This document shows, one piece after another, positions 8,083 through 17,112 of a stretch of 64,000 nt of DNA. Under the pieces are notes generated by a model. The model saw only the letters and a program-made list of their open reading frames with translations. It had not been told where the DNA came from and made no database searches. Made by a program: the position numbers and the translations under genes. The stretch's first letter is position 1, and the number at the start of each line of letters is the position of its first letter. Source of the stretch: an uncultured Clostridia bacterium. Lineage in GTDB: Bacteria > Bacillota > Clostridia > Oscillospirales > Acutalibacteraceae. The stretch is from contig CALYBL010000032.1 in the NCBI GenBank assembly GCA_944412495.1, positions 120,063 to 184,062 on the forward strand. The letters are read 5' to 3'.

Positions 8083-9356
8083 TTTTTCGCAGTCACCCGG
8101 CGCAGACTGTGCATATCGTAATTGCCGCCGCTTTGAGAACTTTGAGAAGCCTCCGACCCTCTCGCTTTGCTTTGTCTGACATCAAACGCGGCCTGCGACC
8201 GCTCTGTTTGCATATGTCCCGTCTGCGGCGGGATTTGCCTTCGGCGAAGGACGGCTGCTGTAATTTAAGCACTAAGCACAAAGTGCCCGGCGATCCCTGC
8301 CGATTTTTCCGATGCATGGAGGGTCTTCAGGAACTTTGCCTTGGCCCTATGGCAGATTATTTGTGCGGCAGGTTATGAGAAACATTTACGGGCCAGCGCT
8401 CATCAAAGAGGATGATGACGGCGGCACGGCAGGCCGCTGTGATATTTTGGCTGGCAGCCGCCCTATGCCGGCCTCAAGCTGCTTGCTACTTTCCCGCACC
8501 GCACGGCCGCACAGGACTTTTCTCTTCCGCTGGCACTGAACTTTCCTCTTTTGCCGGCGGCCGGACTCCATCTTTCGCTGACAGCCGGATTTTCACTTTC
8601 GTCCCCGGCCGCACCTCCTAAAGCAACGGGTGCGGTGGAGCTCGGCTGCCATAAACACAGCTTTTCTGATGGGCTGCAAATCCCATTGCCCGTCGAGGCG
8701 GCACGGCGCGCAGTCACACGGTGCATATGGTCACGGCCCAGGCCGTATATGAGGAAGACGGCCGCTCTTTTGAGCGCCTTCGCCTTACGCTGCATGCACA
8801 AGCCATGCCTTCAATGGCAGATTTTTCCGGCCAGCAGCTATCTCCCTAATGCGTGCAGTTTTCCTAACAGGTTATAAGGCTCATTTAATTGCCCCCTCTT
8901 GCCATTGTATATTTGAAAGCTGCACGCATCAGCATAACGCCCGTGCACTACCGTTATGGCGGCGGCTGTGCGGCAGGCTTAGTCTGAAATATGCTGCCGC
9001 ACCGCATGCCATCCGGGTTCGACGGTTAAAATATATACAGAAAAACGCGACTCCGGCATACATTTTTATATCTTCACCACGCTTGTATAATGCCGAAATC
9101 TGTGCTATAATCATTCGTCGTAAAATAGAATTTGCCGTTTTCGAGCATTTGAGCGGCGTCTGTGCATTGCTGCGCCAGACGGATGAAGCCGATTTCGCCC
9201 TGCCGCTGTTTTTCTGATGATGCTATGACTTTTTGGCTCCGCGGTTCGGATATCGGCATAATCGCTGCCTTTGCTCTTCGCCGTGTTATATGCGCGAGGA
9301 CTTAGGCTTCGGACGGCACTGGGATTTTGATATTATTATTTTTGGAGTTGTAATAA
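8083..9356. other. Long intergenic region, no gene recognised
   Basis: About 1270 bases, GC-rich in the first two thirds. Open frames here lack ribosome binding sites and resemble no family. It becomes more AT-rich before 9357, where the operon's promoter should lie. No repeat, RNA or terminator was found by eye. Confidence 0.5.
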
Positions 9357-10817
9357 ATGACGGATGTTTTGATAATAGGCGGCGGCATCTCCGGCAGCGC
9401 CATTGCGCGCGAGCTGTCGCGCTACCAGCTGAATATTACAGTGCTTGAAAAGGATGTCGACGTATCCGCCGGCACGTCAAAGGCCAACAGCGGAATAGTG
9501 CACGCCGGCTTTGACGCAAAGCCCGGCACCCTTAAGGGCAGGCTCAACGCAAAATCCAACGCCATGTTCGACAGGCTGGCAAAGGAGCTGGATTTTCCCT
9601 TTAAGCGCATAGGCGCGCTGGTGCTCTGCTTTGATGAGGCAGACATCCCCAAACTTGAGCAGCTCAAGGTCCGCGGCGAGGAGAACGGCGTGGAGGGGCT
9701 CAGGATAATAGACCGGGACGAGCTGATGCAGCTTGAGCCGAATATGTCCGACATTGCCGTGGCAGCACTGTATGCTCCGACGAGCGGCATTGTCTGCCCT
9801 TATGAGATGACGATAGCCTTTGCCGAAAACGCCGCGCAGAACGGTGTCAGCTTCGTATTTAACGCCAAGGTCACCTCCGTGTCGAAGGAAAACGGCATAT
9901 TTACCGTAAAGACAGAAAGCGGCGCGGAATACACCTGCCATATACTGATAAACGCCGCGGGGCTTTACGCCGACGAGATAAACAACATGCTGAGCGAGCG
10001 CAAGCTGAAAATACGTCCGCGCAAGGGCGAGTATTCGCTGTTTGACAAGGCAGTGGGCGGATTTGTGAATCATACCATATTCCAGCTCCCTACAAATCTC
10101 GGCAAGGGCGTTCTCGTAACGCCCACGGTTGAGGGCAACATGCTTATCGGACCCAACGCCGAGGATATCGACGACAAGGCCGATGTATCAACGACCGCCG
10201 AGGGGCACAGGGAGATCTTCGAAAAGGCCGAGCTTTCGGTAAAAGACATACCGTACAAGCAGATAATAAAGGCCTTTTCCGGGCTGCGCGCGCATGAAGC
10301 GGGCGGCGATTTCATAATAGGCGAGGCGGAGGACTGCGAGAATCTCATAAACGTCGCCGGGATAGAATCACCCGGCCTTTCGTCGGCGCCGGCCATTGCC
10401 GAAATGGTGGCCGATATTATAAAGCAGAAGCATGAGCTTAAAGAAAATCCCGACTTTAACCCCTGCCGCAAGCCTGTAATACGCTTCCGCGACCTTGACA
10501 ACGAGGCGCGCAACAGGATAATCGAGAAAAATCCTGCATACGGCACGGTGGTCTGCCGCTGCGAGACAGTGACCGAGGGCGAGATAGTAGATGCTATACG
10601 CCGTCCGCTCGGCGCCACCACCTTTGACGGCGTAAAGCGCCGGACGCGCGCCGGCATGGGCCGCTGCCAGTCCGGCTTCTGCAGCCCCCGCATTGTGGAG
10701 ATATTGGCGCGCGAGCTCGGCGTCGATATCACCGAGGTTACAAAATCCGTACACGGTTCAAATATTCTTATAGGAAGAGACAAGCTTATAGGAGACGCAG
10801 AAAATGAAAAACGTTGA
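9357..10817 (+). CDS. glpA: GlpA-like FAD-dependent glycerol-3-phosphate dehydrogenase subunit
   Basis: A 486-residue flavoprotein. The N-terminal Rossmann FAD motif is IIGGGISGSAIAREL (about 5-19), followed by a DAO-type oxidoreductase domain to about 370. A C-terminal BFD-like [2Fe-2S] domain carries CRCE near 398-401 and a CQSGFC pair near 440-445. This matches the glycerol-3-phosphate dehydrogenase / anaerobic GlpA family, which passes electrons from glycerol-3-phosphate to dihydroxyacetone phosphate conversion. It is first in a tight three-gene operon, overlapping the next gene by 14 bases. SD is GGAG nine bases before the ATG. The exact substrate is inferred from family and operon. Confidence 0.82.
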   Translation: MTDVLIIGGGISGSAIARELSRYQLNITVLEKDVDVSAGTSKANSGIVHAGFDAKPGTLKGRLNAKSNAMFDRLAKELDFPFKRIGALVLCFDEADIPKLEQLKVRGEENGVEGLRIIDRDELMQLEPNMSDIAVAALYAPTSGIVCPYEMTIAFAENAAQNGVSFVFNAKVTSVSKENGIFTVKTESGAEYTCHILINAAGLYADEINNMLSERKLKIRPRKGEYSLFDKAVGGFVNHTIFQLPTNLGKGVLVTPTVEGNMLIGPNAEDIDDKADVSTTAEGHREIFEKAELSVKDIPYKQIIKAFSGLRAHEAGGDFIIGEAEDCENLINVAGIESPGLSSAPAIAEMVADIIKQKHELKENPDFNPCRKPVIRFRDLDNEARNRIIEKNPAYGTVVCRCETVTEGEIVDAIRRPLGATTFDGVKRRTRAGMGRCQSGFCSPRIVEILARELGVDITEVTKSVHGSNILIGRDKLIGDAENEKR

Positions 10818-12060
10818 CATAGTTATTGTCGGCGGCGGGCCGGCAGGGCTGGCCGCAGCCGTTTCCGCCAAAAGGCACGGCGCCGACAGCATACTTATAC
10901 TCGAAAGGGACGCAAGCCTCGGCGGCATACTCAACCAGTGCATACACAGCGGGTTCGGGCTGCACAGGTTTAAAGAGGAGCTCACCGGGCCGGAATACGC
11001 GCAGAGGTATATCTCTCTTGTAGAGGAGCTTGAGATACCATACCTGCTGGGCACCACCGTTATCGATATTACGCACGACCGCAAGGTCACCGCCGTAAAC
11101 TCCGAAGACGGTGTCATTGAGATACAGGCCGGAGCTGTGATAATGGCGGCAGGCTGCCGCGAGCGTCCTGCAGGCGCAATAAACATATACGGCGACAGGT
11201 GCACCGGCATATACACGGCCGGCACCGCGCAGAAATTTGTGAACATAGACGGCTACATGCTCGGCAAAAAGATTATAATACTCGGCTCCGGCGATATTGG
11301 ACTTATAATGGCCCGGCGCATGACGCTGGAGGGCGCCGAGGTCAAGGCGGTAATAGAGATTATGCCGTTTTCGAGCGGGCTTAACAGGAACATTGTACAA
11401 TGCCTTAACGATTTTGGCATCCCGCTTTACCTCTCGCACACCGTTACCTCGATAAAGGGGGACAAAAGGCTGGAATCCGTCACCGTAGCCGAGGTCGACC
11501 AAAGTCTCAAGCCGATAAAGGGCTCCGAGCGCGAGGTGGAATGTGACACGCTGCTGCTGTCAGTGGGCCTGCTGCCCGAGAACGAAATGTCAAAAAGAGC
11601 GGACGTCGTCCTCTCAGGCGTTACGGGCGGTGCGGTGGTAAACGAGCGGTTTGAGACCTCCACTCCCGGGATATTTGCCTGCGGAAACGTGCTGCACGTC
11701 CACGATTTGGTGGACTATGTCAGTGAGGAAAGCGAACGCGCGGCGAAATACGCCGTCGACTTTGTAAGGGGGCGCACATATGCCGAGTCCGACATACAGA
11801 TTACGCCCGGCAGCGGCGTGCGCTACACTGTACCGTTTAAAATAAATCCGCATAACATAGAGGATAATCTGGTTATACGCTTCCGCGTAAGCACAAGGTA
11901 CAGCGACAAGCGGATACGCGTCCTTATAAACGGCGAGCCGGTTATGTCAAGGCTTGAGCCGGCGCTCGTTCCGGCGGAAATGCAGACGGCGGTCATCAGC
12001 CGCGAAAAGCTGAACGCCATACCGGATATCAGAGACATTGTTGTTGAGGTGGGCGACTGA
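10804..12060 (+). CDS. NAD(P)/FAD-dependent oxidoreductase, second subunit of the GlpA-type operon
   Basis: A 418-residue protein of the pyridine nucleotide-disulfide oxidoreductase type. It has an FAD motif VGGGPAGLAAAVSAK near 8-22 and an internal NAD-binding motif LGSGDIGLIMARRM near 159-172. A GIFACGN segment lies near 295. A C-terminal extension of about 80 residues follows. In many Firmicutes and Thermotogae this protein sits between a GlpA-like and a DUF1667 protein, presumably as the electron-transfer partner. It starts inside the end of glpA behind GGAGACG, and its TGA overlaps the next ATG, so the three are translationally coupled. Role as G3P dehydrogenase partner is inferred. Confidence 0.82.
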   Translation: MKNVDIVIVGGGPAGLAAAVSAKRHGADSILILERDASLGGILNQCIHSGFGLHRFKEELTGPEYAQRYISLVEELEIPYLLGTTVIDITHDRKVTAVNSEDGVIEIQAGAVIMAAGCRERPAGAINIYGDRCTGIYTAGTAQKFVNIDGYMLGKKIIILGSGDIGLIMARRMTLEGAEVKAVIEIMPFSSGLNRNIVQCLNDFGIPLYLSHTVTSIKGDKRLESVTVAEVDQSLKPIKGSEREVECDTLLLSVGLLPENEMSKRADVVLSGVTGGAVVNERFETSTPGIFACGNVLHVHDLVDYVSEESERAAKYAVDFVRGRTYAESDIQITPGSGVRYTVPFKINPHNIEDNLVIRFRVSTRYSDKRIRVLINGEPVMSRLEPALVPAEMQTAVISREKLNAIPDIRDIVVEVGD

Positions 12061-12428
12061 TGGAAAAGCACGAAATGATATGTATTTGCTGCCCGCGCGG
12101 CTGTCGGCTCAATGTCGCGGCCGAGGGCGGTGAGATAAAGGAAATATCCGGCAACCGCTGCCGCAGAGGCGAGACGTACGCAAAAGAGGAGCTTACACAT
12201 CCCATGCGCGTAGTCACTACTACTGTGCAGCTCAACGGCGGGAAAATCCCCATGCTGCCGGTAAAAACCAGCAAGGCGATACCCAAAGCGCTTATATTCG
12301 ACTGCATAGACTGCCTGCGTGACGTCTCCGTAGACGCGCCTGCTGCCATAGGCGACGTTATAATAAAGGACGTCCTCGGCACCGGCGCAGACATAATCGC
12401 GACGCGCACCATAGGCAAAAGGGATTAA
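12060..12428 (+). CDS. DUF1667 protein, third member of the GlpA-type operon
   Basis: A 122-residue protein with an N-terminal CICCPRGC cluster (about 7-14) and a further GNRCRRG near 32-38, four or more cysteines suited to an Fe-S centre or zinc. This is the DUF1667 family, which nearly always follows the two oxidoreductases upstream; it is presumed to be the small electron-transfer or assembly subunit standing in for GlpC. ATGA overlap with the previous gene, SD GAGGTGGG. A terminator lies about 160 bases downstream. Confidence 0.85.
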   Translation: MEKHEMICICCPRGCRLNVAAEGGEIKEISGNRCRRGETYAKEELTHPMRVVTTTVQLNGGKIPMLPVKTSKAIPKALIFDCIDCLRDVSVDAPAAIGDVIIKDVLGTGADIIATRTIGKRD

Positions 12429-12589
12429 AAACACTTTGGCGGAGCCATGCCGTACTTGCTTAAAACGGCCTTGCCGGCATGTTATCGCCGCAGCGGCACA
12501 GTGTTGATTTATCTTTGGAGCACCGCATATATACATGATTTTGGCAGCATGCGAGGCCGTCAAAGGAAAAACTGCAAATAAAATTAAAG

Positions 12590-12620
12590 TCCGGGACATA
12601 TGTGAGTGTCCCGGATTTTT
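12590..12620 (+). terminator. Terminator of the glpA-type operon
   Basis: 9-bp stem TCCGGGACA / TGTCCCGGA with an 8-base loop, followed by TTTTTG. Confidence 0.75.
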
Positions 12621-12762
12621 GATAATTAATAAATTTGTAAGCGCGCAGGGGCAGATATATTTTTTATACGGCACAGCTGAGCTTGCGCAAAACCGGCTTC
12701 CTGATTTAGGCTATACGTTTAGCTTCAATTATACGATTTATTGCCGCCGTAATCTAAAAATT

Positions 12763-12792
12763 AAAAGCCGCATCTTTTTCAGATGCGGCTTT
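12763..12792 (-). terminator. Terminator of rpsT
   Basis: Stem AAAAGCCGCATCT / AGATGCGGCTTT with a 5-base loop; the minus strand continues with Ts. 31 bases after the rpsT stop. Confidence 0.75.
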
Positions 12793-12822
12793 AACTTTTA
12801 AAATGCCAGTTTATCCCAACGC

Positions 12823-13086
12823 CTATGCGTTAGACGCATTAAGCTTAACGGCGAGCGAAGATTTCTTATGAGCAGCATTATTCTTATGAATTATACCCTT
12901 CGCCGCAGCCTTGTCAATCTTAACCATAGCAGCCTTCACGACCTCGGCCCTGTCGTCAGCCTTACCCTCAATCGCTGCGTCGGCCTTTTTAATCAATGTC
13001 CTTAGAGAAGATTTATAGGCCTTGTTCCTCAAATTGCGCTTTTCGGCAAGCAGTACGCGCTTTTTTGCAGATTTTATATTAGGCAT
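12823..13086 (-). CDS. rpsT: 30S ribosomal protein S20
   Basis: An 87-residue basic protein beginning MPNIKSAKKRVLLAEKRN, the S20 signature, with the usual lysine/alanine-rich helical hairpin and NAAHKKSSLA near the end. S20 binds 16S rRNA at the base of the small subunit. An in-frame ATG lies 12 codons upstream, but AGGGAGGTG spaced correctly before 13086 fixes this start. Monocistronic, with its own promoter and terminator. Typical length. Confidence 0.97.
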   Translation of the reverse strand: MPNIKSAKKRVLLAEKRNLRNKAYKSSLRTLIKKADAAIEGKADDRAEVVKAAMVKIDKAAAKGIIHKNNAAHKKSSLAVKLNASNA

Positions 13087-13140
13087 CACTGCACCTCCCT
13101 TTTTATTGTTACCTATCATCACAAATATTCAGTACAAAAT

Positions 13141-13169
13141 ATGATATCACCAATTGGCTCAAAATGCAA
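13141..13169 (-). promoter_or_regulatory. Promoter of rpsT
   Basis: On the minus strand TTGCAT and TATCAT with a 17-base spacer, about 55 bases upstream of the S20 start. Confidence 0.6.
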
Positions 13170-13227
13170 GTTTTTTATTATAATTTATATTTTTTATTTT
13201 TATAAATGTAATCTGTCCGTTTGTTCT

Positions 13228-13257
13228 TGAATAATTGAAAGTCATGCGTCAATAATA
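13228..13257 (+). promoter_or_regulatory. Candidate forespore (sigma-G/F type) promoter
   Basis: TGAATA at 13228-13233, 17 bases, then AATAATA at 13251-13257. This fits the sigma-G pattern (GHATR, 17-18 bases, CATWHTA) except the first base of the -10. No good sigma-A pair overlaps it. It is 27 bases upstream of the small gene's ATG. Confidence 0.45.
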
Positions 13258-13284
13258 CTACTGAAAACACCAGGAGGTGAAAAC

Positions 13285-13428
13285 ATGGAAAAAAGCAGCA
13301 AGAAAAACAAGAAGAACGCTGGCGCAAGCGATATGCAGAACAACATGCAGAGCAACTCTTCAAACAAGGCTTCCAAAAACGCTTCCAACAGCACCCAGTC
13401 GACTAACAACAGCAACAACTGCAAATAA
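13285..13428 (+). CDS. Small Asn/Ser/Lys-rich protein, probably a minor small acid-soluble spore protein
   Basis: A 47-residue protein beginning MEKSSKKNKKNAGASDMQ; about three quarters of its residues are N, S, K, A or Q, it has no hydrophobic core, and a single Cys lies next to the end. An excellent AGGAGGTGAAAAC leader precedes the ATG, a strong terminator follows 10 bases after the stop, and a sigma-G-like promoter lies upstream. Together these make it a real, probably highly expressed gene. The composition resembles minor small acid-soluble spore proteins (SspK/SspN type), but no family motif is certain. It is below usual gene-caller length limits. Confidence 0.65.
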   Translation: MEKSSKKNKKNAGASDMQNNMQSNSSNKASKNASNSTQSTNNSNNCK

Positions 13429-13437
13429 CCACTCATC

Positions 13438-13468
13438 AAAGCAAAGCCCTCAGGGGCTTTGCTTTTTT
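13438..13468 (+). terminator. Terminator of the small spore-like gene
   Basis: 12-bp stem AAAGCAAAGCCC / GGGCTTTGCTTT with loop TCAG, followed by TTT. Confidence 0.85.
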
Positions 13469-13517
13469 ATTGCCCGCTTTTATAACACAATATATTCAAA
13501 GTTAATTTTTTAAAGGG

Positions 13518-14392
13518 TTGGCCGGCAATGCTAAAAACGGACATCCACGGCCTTTTGTCAGGACAGCACATTATCAGACGGTGCTGCCTGTGCTGATAAT
13601 GTTTGTCATTGCGCTCACACTTTCCTTCAGCACCGACCCGCTTATGAGCTCGCTGCTGCCGGCGGCGAAGGTGTGCTTGAATTTGAGAATATTTTTTATA
13701 TGCAGACGCCGAAGGAATATACACTGAGTGGTATAAATTTTATTTGCCGGCACAGGCAGAAGATTGCCGTTGTTGGCAGCACCGGCGCCGGAAAAACTGC
13801 GCTTATTAATCTGCTGATGCGCTTTTACGGGGTGAACGGCGGCAAAATAACGCTCGACGGCGTACCGACTGCGGATATGACACGCAGGGACCTTCGCAGC
13901 AGCCTCGGCATGGTGCTTCAGGACACATGGCTTTTTGGCGGCACAATCGCCGAGAACATAGCATATGGGCGCCCCGGCGCCCCCATGGAGGAAATAGCGG
14001 CCGCAGCAAAGGCGGCAAAGGTGGATTTCTTTATAAGAACCATGCCCCAGCAGTATGATACGATAATAGACAATGAGGCAGGCAATATTTCCATGGGCCA
14101 GCGCCGGCTCATAACCACCGCAAGAGTGTTTCTCTGCGGCCCGGCGGTTATCATTCCCGATGAGACCACCTCCAGCGTAGATACACGCACGGAGGCGGAA
14201 ATAAGCAAGGCCATGAAACGTCTTATGAGGGAAAGGACAAGCTTTGTCATAGCACACCGCCTTTCTACCATACGCGATGCCGACACTATCCTCTTTATGC
14301 AGAACGGCAGCATTATTGAGCATGGCAGTCACAAAGAGCTGTTGCGGCGCGGCGGCGCATACGCCGAGCTTTACTACAGTCAGTTTGCATAG
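13518..14392 (+). pseudogene. Decayed ABC exporter: transmembrane part deleted, ATPase domain left
   Basis: From 13673 a 239-residue frame is the nucleotide-binding domain of an MsbA/LmrA-type exporter: Walker A GSTGAGKTA near 34-42, Q-loop VLQDTWLFG near 80-88, H-loop IAHRLSTIRDAD. The signature reads ISMGQRRL instead of LSGGQRQL, and the Walker B strand has proline (VIIPDE). No ribosome binding site precedes the GTG at 13673. The exporter linker (GEGVLEFENI) continues in frame upstream without a start, and the hydrophobic segment encoded just before it (about 13585-13660, another frame) may be a membrane-helix relic. An intact exporter would be about 570-600 residues. Best read as a pseudogene; a stand-alone ATPase is the alternative. 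Confidence 0.65.
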
Positions 14393-14730
14393 GGCTCGCT
14401 TTTCGGTGCTCATTAATAAATGCCGGGCAGCAGGGTCTTCAGATGCTTCTTCTCGGAATATATGCGTTTATAAAGCTGCTTGTATGGATATAGCTTTAAT
14501 ATCAGTCTGCATGCTTTATCCGGCCATCGGTTTACACACCGCTTAAGCTTTAAATACAAGCAAGATTTAAAAACGCTTGCTTTGCTATATGCATTGCAAT
14601 GCTTTTGTCGTCAAGTCTGAAGTGGCCGTTCCTCATCGGCAGAACGGCCGCTTTGCAATCAATTTGAGGTTATGCGTCATGACGGCTTGAAGCGGTTTTT
14701 TATAAATGCCGGAAACAGCGCTCAAGCCGC
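14393..14730. other. Convergent intergenic region, nothing recognised
   Basis: 338 bases after the ABC pseudogene and before the end of the YitT gene. A short GC hairpin (GCCGTTC...GAACGGC near 14620-14650) is visible but lacks a T-run. Confidence 0.45.
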
Positions 14731-15594
14731 TTACGGAGTATATATATCCTTAAAGCCCTCGCCTGTTATCTCTCCGGCCTCAGTCGTTATTATAAACGCC
14801 CGGCTGTCTATGCTTTTGATTATCTCATGCACCTTTGCCGCCTCGTGCCGGCGAACGGCGCACATGAGTATGTGCCGGACATCATTGCTGTATGCACCTT
14901 TGCCGTCAAGCATGGTCACACCGCGCGATACACTCTTCATTATGGCACCGGAAAGCTCTTCCGGCTTTGATGTGATTATAAACAGCATCTTGCCTCGGTC
15001 GGCGCCGTACAGTGCGCTGTCTATTACCCTTGACGATGTGAATATCATTATAATTGCATAAAGGGCGGACTCTATACTTTTAAAAACTATCGCCGAAGCC
15101 GCTATAATAATAAGGTCAAGCAGCAGTATTACACGTCCCATTGACAAAAACTTGAACTTACGGTTTACAAGCTTCGCGATAATATCCGTGCCCCCTGTAG
15201 TGGCGCCCCGCATAAATACAAGCGCCAGTCCCGCGCCGGTGAGCATTCCGCCGTAAAGACAGGCGAGCAGCGTATTCCCGGTATACACAGGCAAAAAAAC
15301 CGCCGTTATATCTATAAGCGCCGACATTATTACGGTAGCTATTATTGTCTTAAATAAAAAATACCTTCCCAATTCCTTAAACCCAAGGATAAACAGCGGT
15401 ATGTTAAGCGCTATTACAAAAATTCCTATGGGGAAGCCGGATATGTGATTAATTATCACCCCAACGCCTGTAAGCCCGCCCGGCGCTATACTGTTGGGGG
15501 ACGCAAAACAGTTTATTCCGACTGAATACAACGCCCCGCCGAGAATATATATTAAAATATCCAGCACAAATTTATATGTCCCTTTTGTTTTCAT
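14731..15594 (-). CDS. YitT-family membrane protein (DUF161/DUF2179)
   Basis: A 287-residue protein with five or more membrane helices in the first 190 residues. It contains the family-typical GINCFASPNSIAPGGLTGVG near 26-45 and RGATTGGTDIIAK near 130-142. A soluble DUF2179 domain of about 80 residues follows (from about 200, FIITSKPEELSGAIM). YitT proteins are common in Firmicutes in several copies and poorly characterised; some affect stress or spore phenotypes. Length is typical. GGAGG five bases before the ATG. Monocistronic. Confidence 0.9.
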   Translation of the reverse strand: MKTKGTYKFVLDILIYILGGALYSVGINCFASPNSIAPGGLTGVGVIINHISGFPIGIFVIALNIPLFILGFKELGRYFLFKTIIATVIMSALIDITAVFLPVYTGNTLLACLYGGMLTGAGLALVFMRGATTGGTDIIAKLVNRKFKFLSMGRVILLLDLIIIAASAIVFKSIESALYAIIMIFTSSRVIDSALYGADRGKMLFIITSKPEELSGAIMKSVSRGVTMLDGKGAYSNDVRHILMCAVRRHEAAKVHEIIKSIDSRAFIITTEAGEITGEGFKDIYTP

Positions 15595-15977
15595 GGTGAC
15601 CTCCGCGGCAAAGCTATGCCGATATCACCATTATTCCCATGTTTTGCCTCAATATTATGAATTCCGTTAATGCGTAAAGCTTAAGTATGCTTTTAAGTCA
15701 AAATACGGCGGAAATTAAGCAGACGCTGCTTTGCTCTCTCCTCGTATGTAAAGCTGAGCCTGCGCTAAATTATATAAAAGGTGTGTGACAAAATTCCGCC
15801 GCACACCCTTTCCTCTCATAGGCGGGAGTCTTTTAAATCGCCAAAAGCCTTCCCGTCTGCATATATATGTCACAAGCAAATTTTCTCTGTTCAGATGGCT
15901 GCCGGTATCAATCCGGACCAACATATGCGTCTTTATTATGGCTATAAGCCATGGAACATCGGCGTTCTGTAATACCG
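15595..15977. other. Intergenic, nothing recognised
   Basis: 383 bases between two minus-strand genes; short frames only, no terminator or repeat seen. Confidence 0.45.
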
Positions 15978-16325
15978 TCAAATGTCACGGCTTACCGCCG
16001 CAGAAAACGCTGCTATTATACTTTTTAGATGGCCTAAATACTGAGGCTCTATCTGCCTTATGCGGTTTTCTATATCAATATACGCCTCCTCTTTTTCCTG
16101 ATAATGCACCAGTCCCAAAAGATAGTCGGATGTAGTGCCCAAAGCTGTACAGATGTTTTTCAGCGTAGAAAGAGAAACTCCGACATTGCCGTATTCGACA
16201 TTTGCCAGAAATCTTGCGCTTACTTCAATTTCTTCTGCAAGCTTTTCTCTCGTAAGCCCGTTTTTACATCTAAGCTCTCTGACCCTGCTGCCTAAAATTT
16301 TATTTGTTTCAGCATTTGTACTCAT
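15978..16325 (-). CDS. XRE-family transcriptional regulator
   Basis: A 115-residue protein with an N-terminal Cro/CI helix-turn-helix (about 11-70: LGSRVRELRCKNGLTREKLA, then FLANVEYGNVGVSLSTL and LGTTSDYLLG) and a short C-terminal dimerisation segment. It is divergent from a lipoprotein gene. The shared 155-base gap holds a consensus promoter whose spacer is filled by a perfect palindrome, making this protein the obvious candidate repressor. A further half-site lies nearer its own start, suggesting autoregulation. SD GGAG eight bases before the ATG. Confidence 0.88.
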   Translation of the reverse strand: MSTNAETNKILGSRVRELRCKNGLTREKLAEEIEVSARFLANVEYGNVGVSLSTLKNICTALGTTSDYLLGLVHYQEKEEAYIDIENRIRQIEPQYLGHLKSIIAAFSAAVSRDI

Positions 16326-16384
16326 AATTCTCGCTCCATATAATCTTGTTGAATCGATTATAAATTGAATTATTAGTTCATAAA

Positions 16385-16392
16385 ATGATGTA
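16385..16392 (+). promoter_or_regulatory. Extra operator half-site
   Basis: ATGATGTA repeats the half-site of the palindrome 22 bases downstream, on the side facing the XRE gene. Confidence 0.35.
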
Positions 16393-16401
16393 TTAATTCC
16401 C

Positions 16402-16430
16402 TTGACATATGATGTAATACATCATATAAT
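16402..16430 (+). promoter_or_regulatory. Consensus promoter of the lipoprotein gene
   Basis: TTGACA at 16402-16407 and TATAAT at 16425-16430, exactly 17 bases apart: a perfect sigma-A promoter. Its spacer is the palindromic operator. Confidence 0.85.
16407..16427. promoter_or_regulatory. Palindromic operator inside the promoter
   Basis: Perfect 10-bp inverted repeat ATATGATGTA / TACATCATAT around one central base. It fills the -35 to -10 spacer and touches both boxes, so a bound repressor would block polymerase. The likely binder is the adjacent XRE protein. Confidence 0.75.
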
Positions 16431-16480
16431 GGGCTTGGCAATTGGCAATTAATTTTTATGATAAGAAAGGATTTTAGCTT

Positions 16481-16939
16481 ATGAAGGCAAAAATATTTAT
16501 AAGTCTCTCGCTTTGTGTGCTCGTTTTCCTTTTATCCTCCTGCTCCGGCGGCAATTTGGAGGCCGCCTATCTGGACGGATATCCGCGTATTCCATTTGCA
16601 GAACAGCTTAAAAAAGAAATGGAAGAGGTCGTCTCAGATATGTCTGCTGCGTATGATGCGTCATATGATATAAAATGGGAAAAGGGCTGGAATGGTGATT
16701 ATGCGCCCGATACCTCTCTGTTAAACAAGGGAGAAGCGGCCGTGACCTGCATTGCAAAGATGCACGGAAAAACAAGCAGCAGCGCCGATACATATATGAC
16801 ACGCGGCATTAAATGTTTTATGGCTTATAATTCCTCCGAGAACAAGCTATATATTATGGGCGCCGTAAGCATTGAGAGCACAGAAGCTTCCTTGCAGGAA
16901 ATCATTTCCTCTATGGACGGGCTTTATGGAGTGGAATAA
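16481..16939 (+). CDS. Small lipoprotein under XRE control
   Basis: A 152-residue protein with a lipoprotein signal peptide (hydrophobic core 5-19, lipobox LLSSC with Cys about 21) and a small alpha/beta domain I do not recognise. Two more cysteines occur in the mature part (AVTCIAK and GIKCFMA). SD AAAGGA. Monocistronic, with the strongest promoter in the window, a palindromic operator and a good terminator, so expression is probably switched by the divergent regulator. Anchored on the outer face of the membrane; function unknown. Confidence 0.75.
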   Translation: MKAKIFISLSLCVLVFLLSSCSGGNLEAAYLDGYPRIPFAEQLKKEMEEVVSDMSAAYDASYDIKWEKGWNGDYAPDTSLLNKGEAAVTCIAKMHGKTSSSADTYMTRGIKCFMAYNSSENKLYIMGAVSIESTEASLQEIISSMDGLYGVE

Positions 16940-16970
16940 ACGGAGCCGGCATATTATCTTATTAAAATAT

Positions 16971-17012
16971 AAAAAGGGATGAACTGATAAACATCAATTC
17001 ATCCCTTTTTAT
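16971..17012 (+). terminator. Terminator of the lipoprotein gene
   Basis: AAAAAGGGATGAA...TTCATCCCTTTTT hairpin with an interrupted inner stem, then TATTT; also usable from the minus side. Confidence 0.75.
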
Positions 17013-17112
17013 TTAACAGCGCAAATGCGCTTTAATTCTTCTTTTGCCTGCTTTAGCGGATTTTCAGCCTGCGCAGCATACAGATAACCGCCGCATAAAA
17101 ACACCGCGCCGA

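Larger units (their letters stand above)
12429..12822. other. Convergent intergenic region with two terminators
   Basis: Holds the plus-strand terminator at 12590-12620 and the rpsT terminator at 12763-12792. An 88-codon plus-strand frame crosses both hairpins and is not a gene. Confidence 0.6.
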
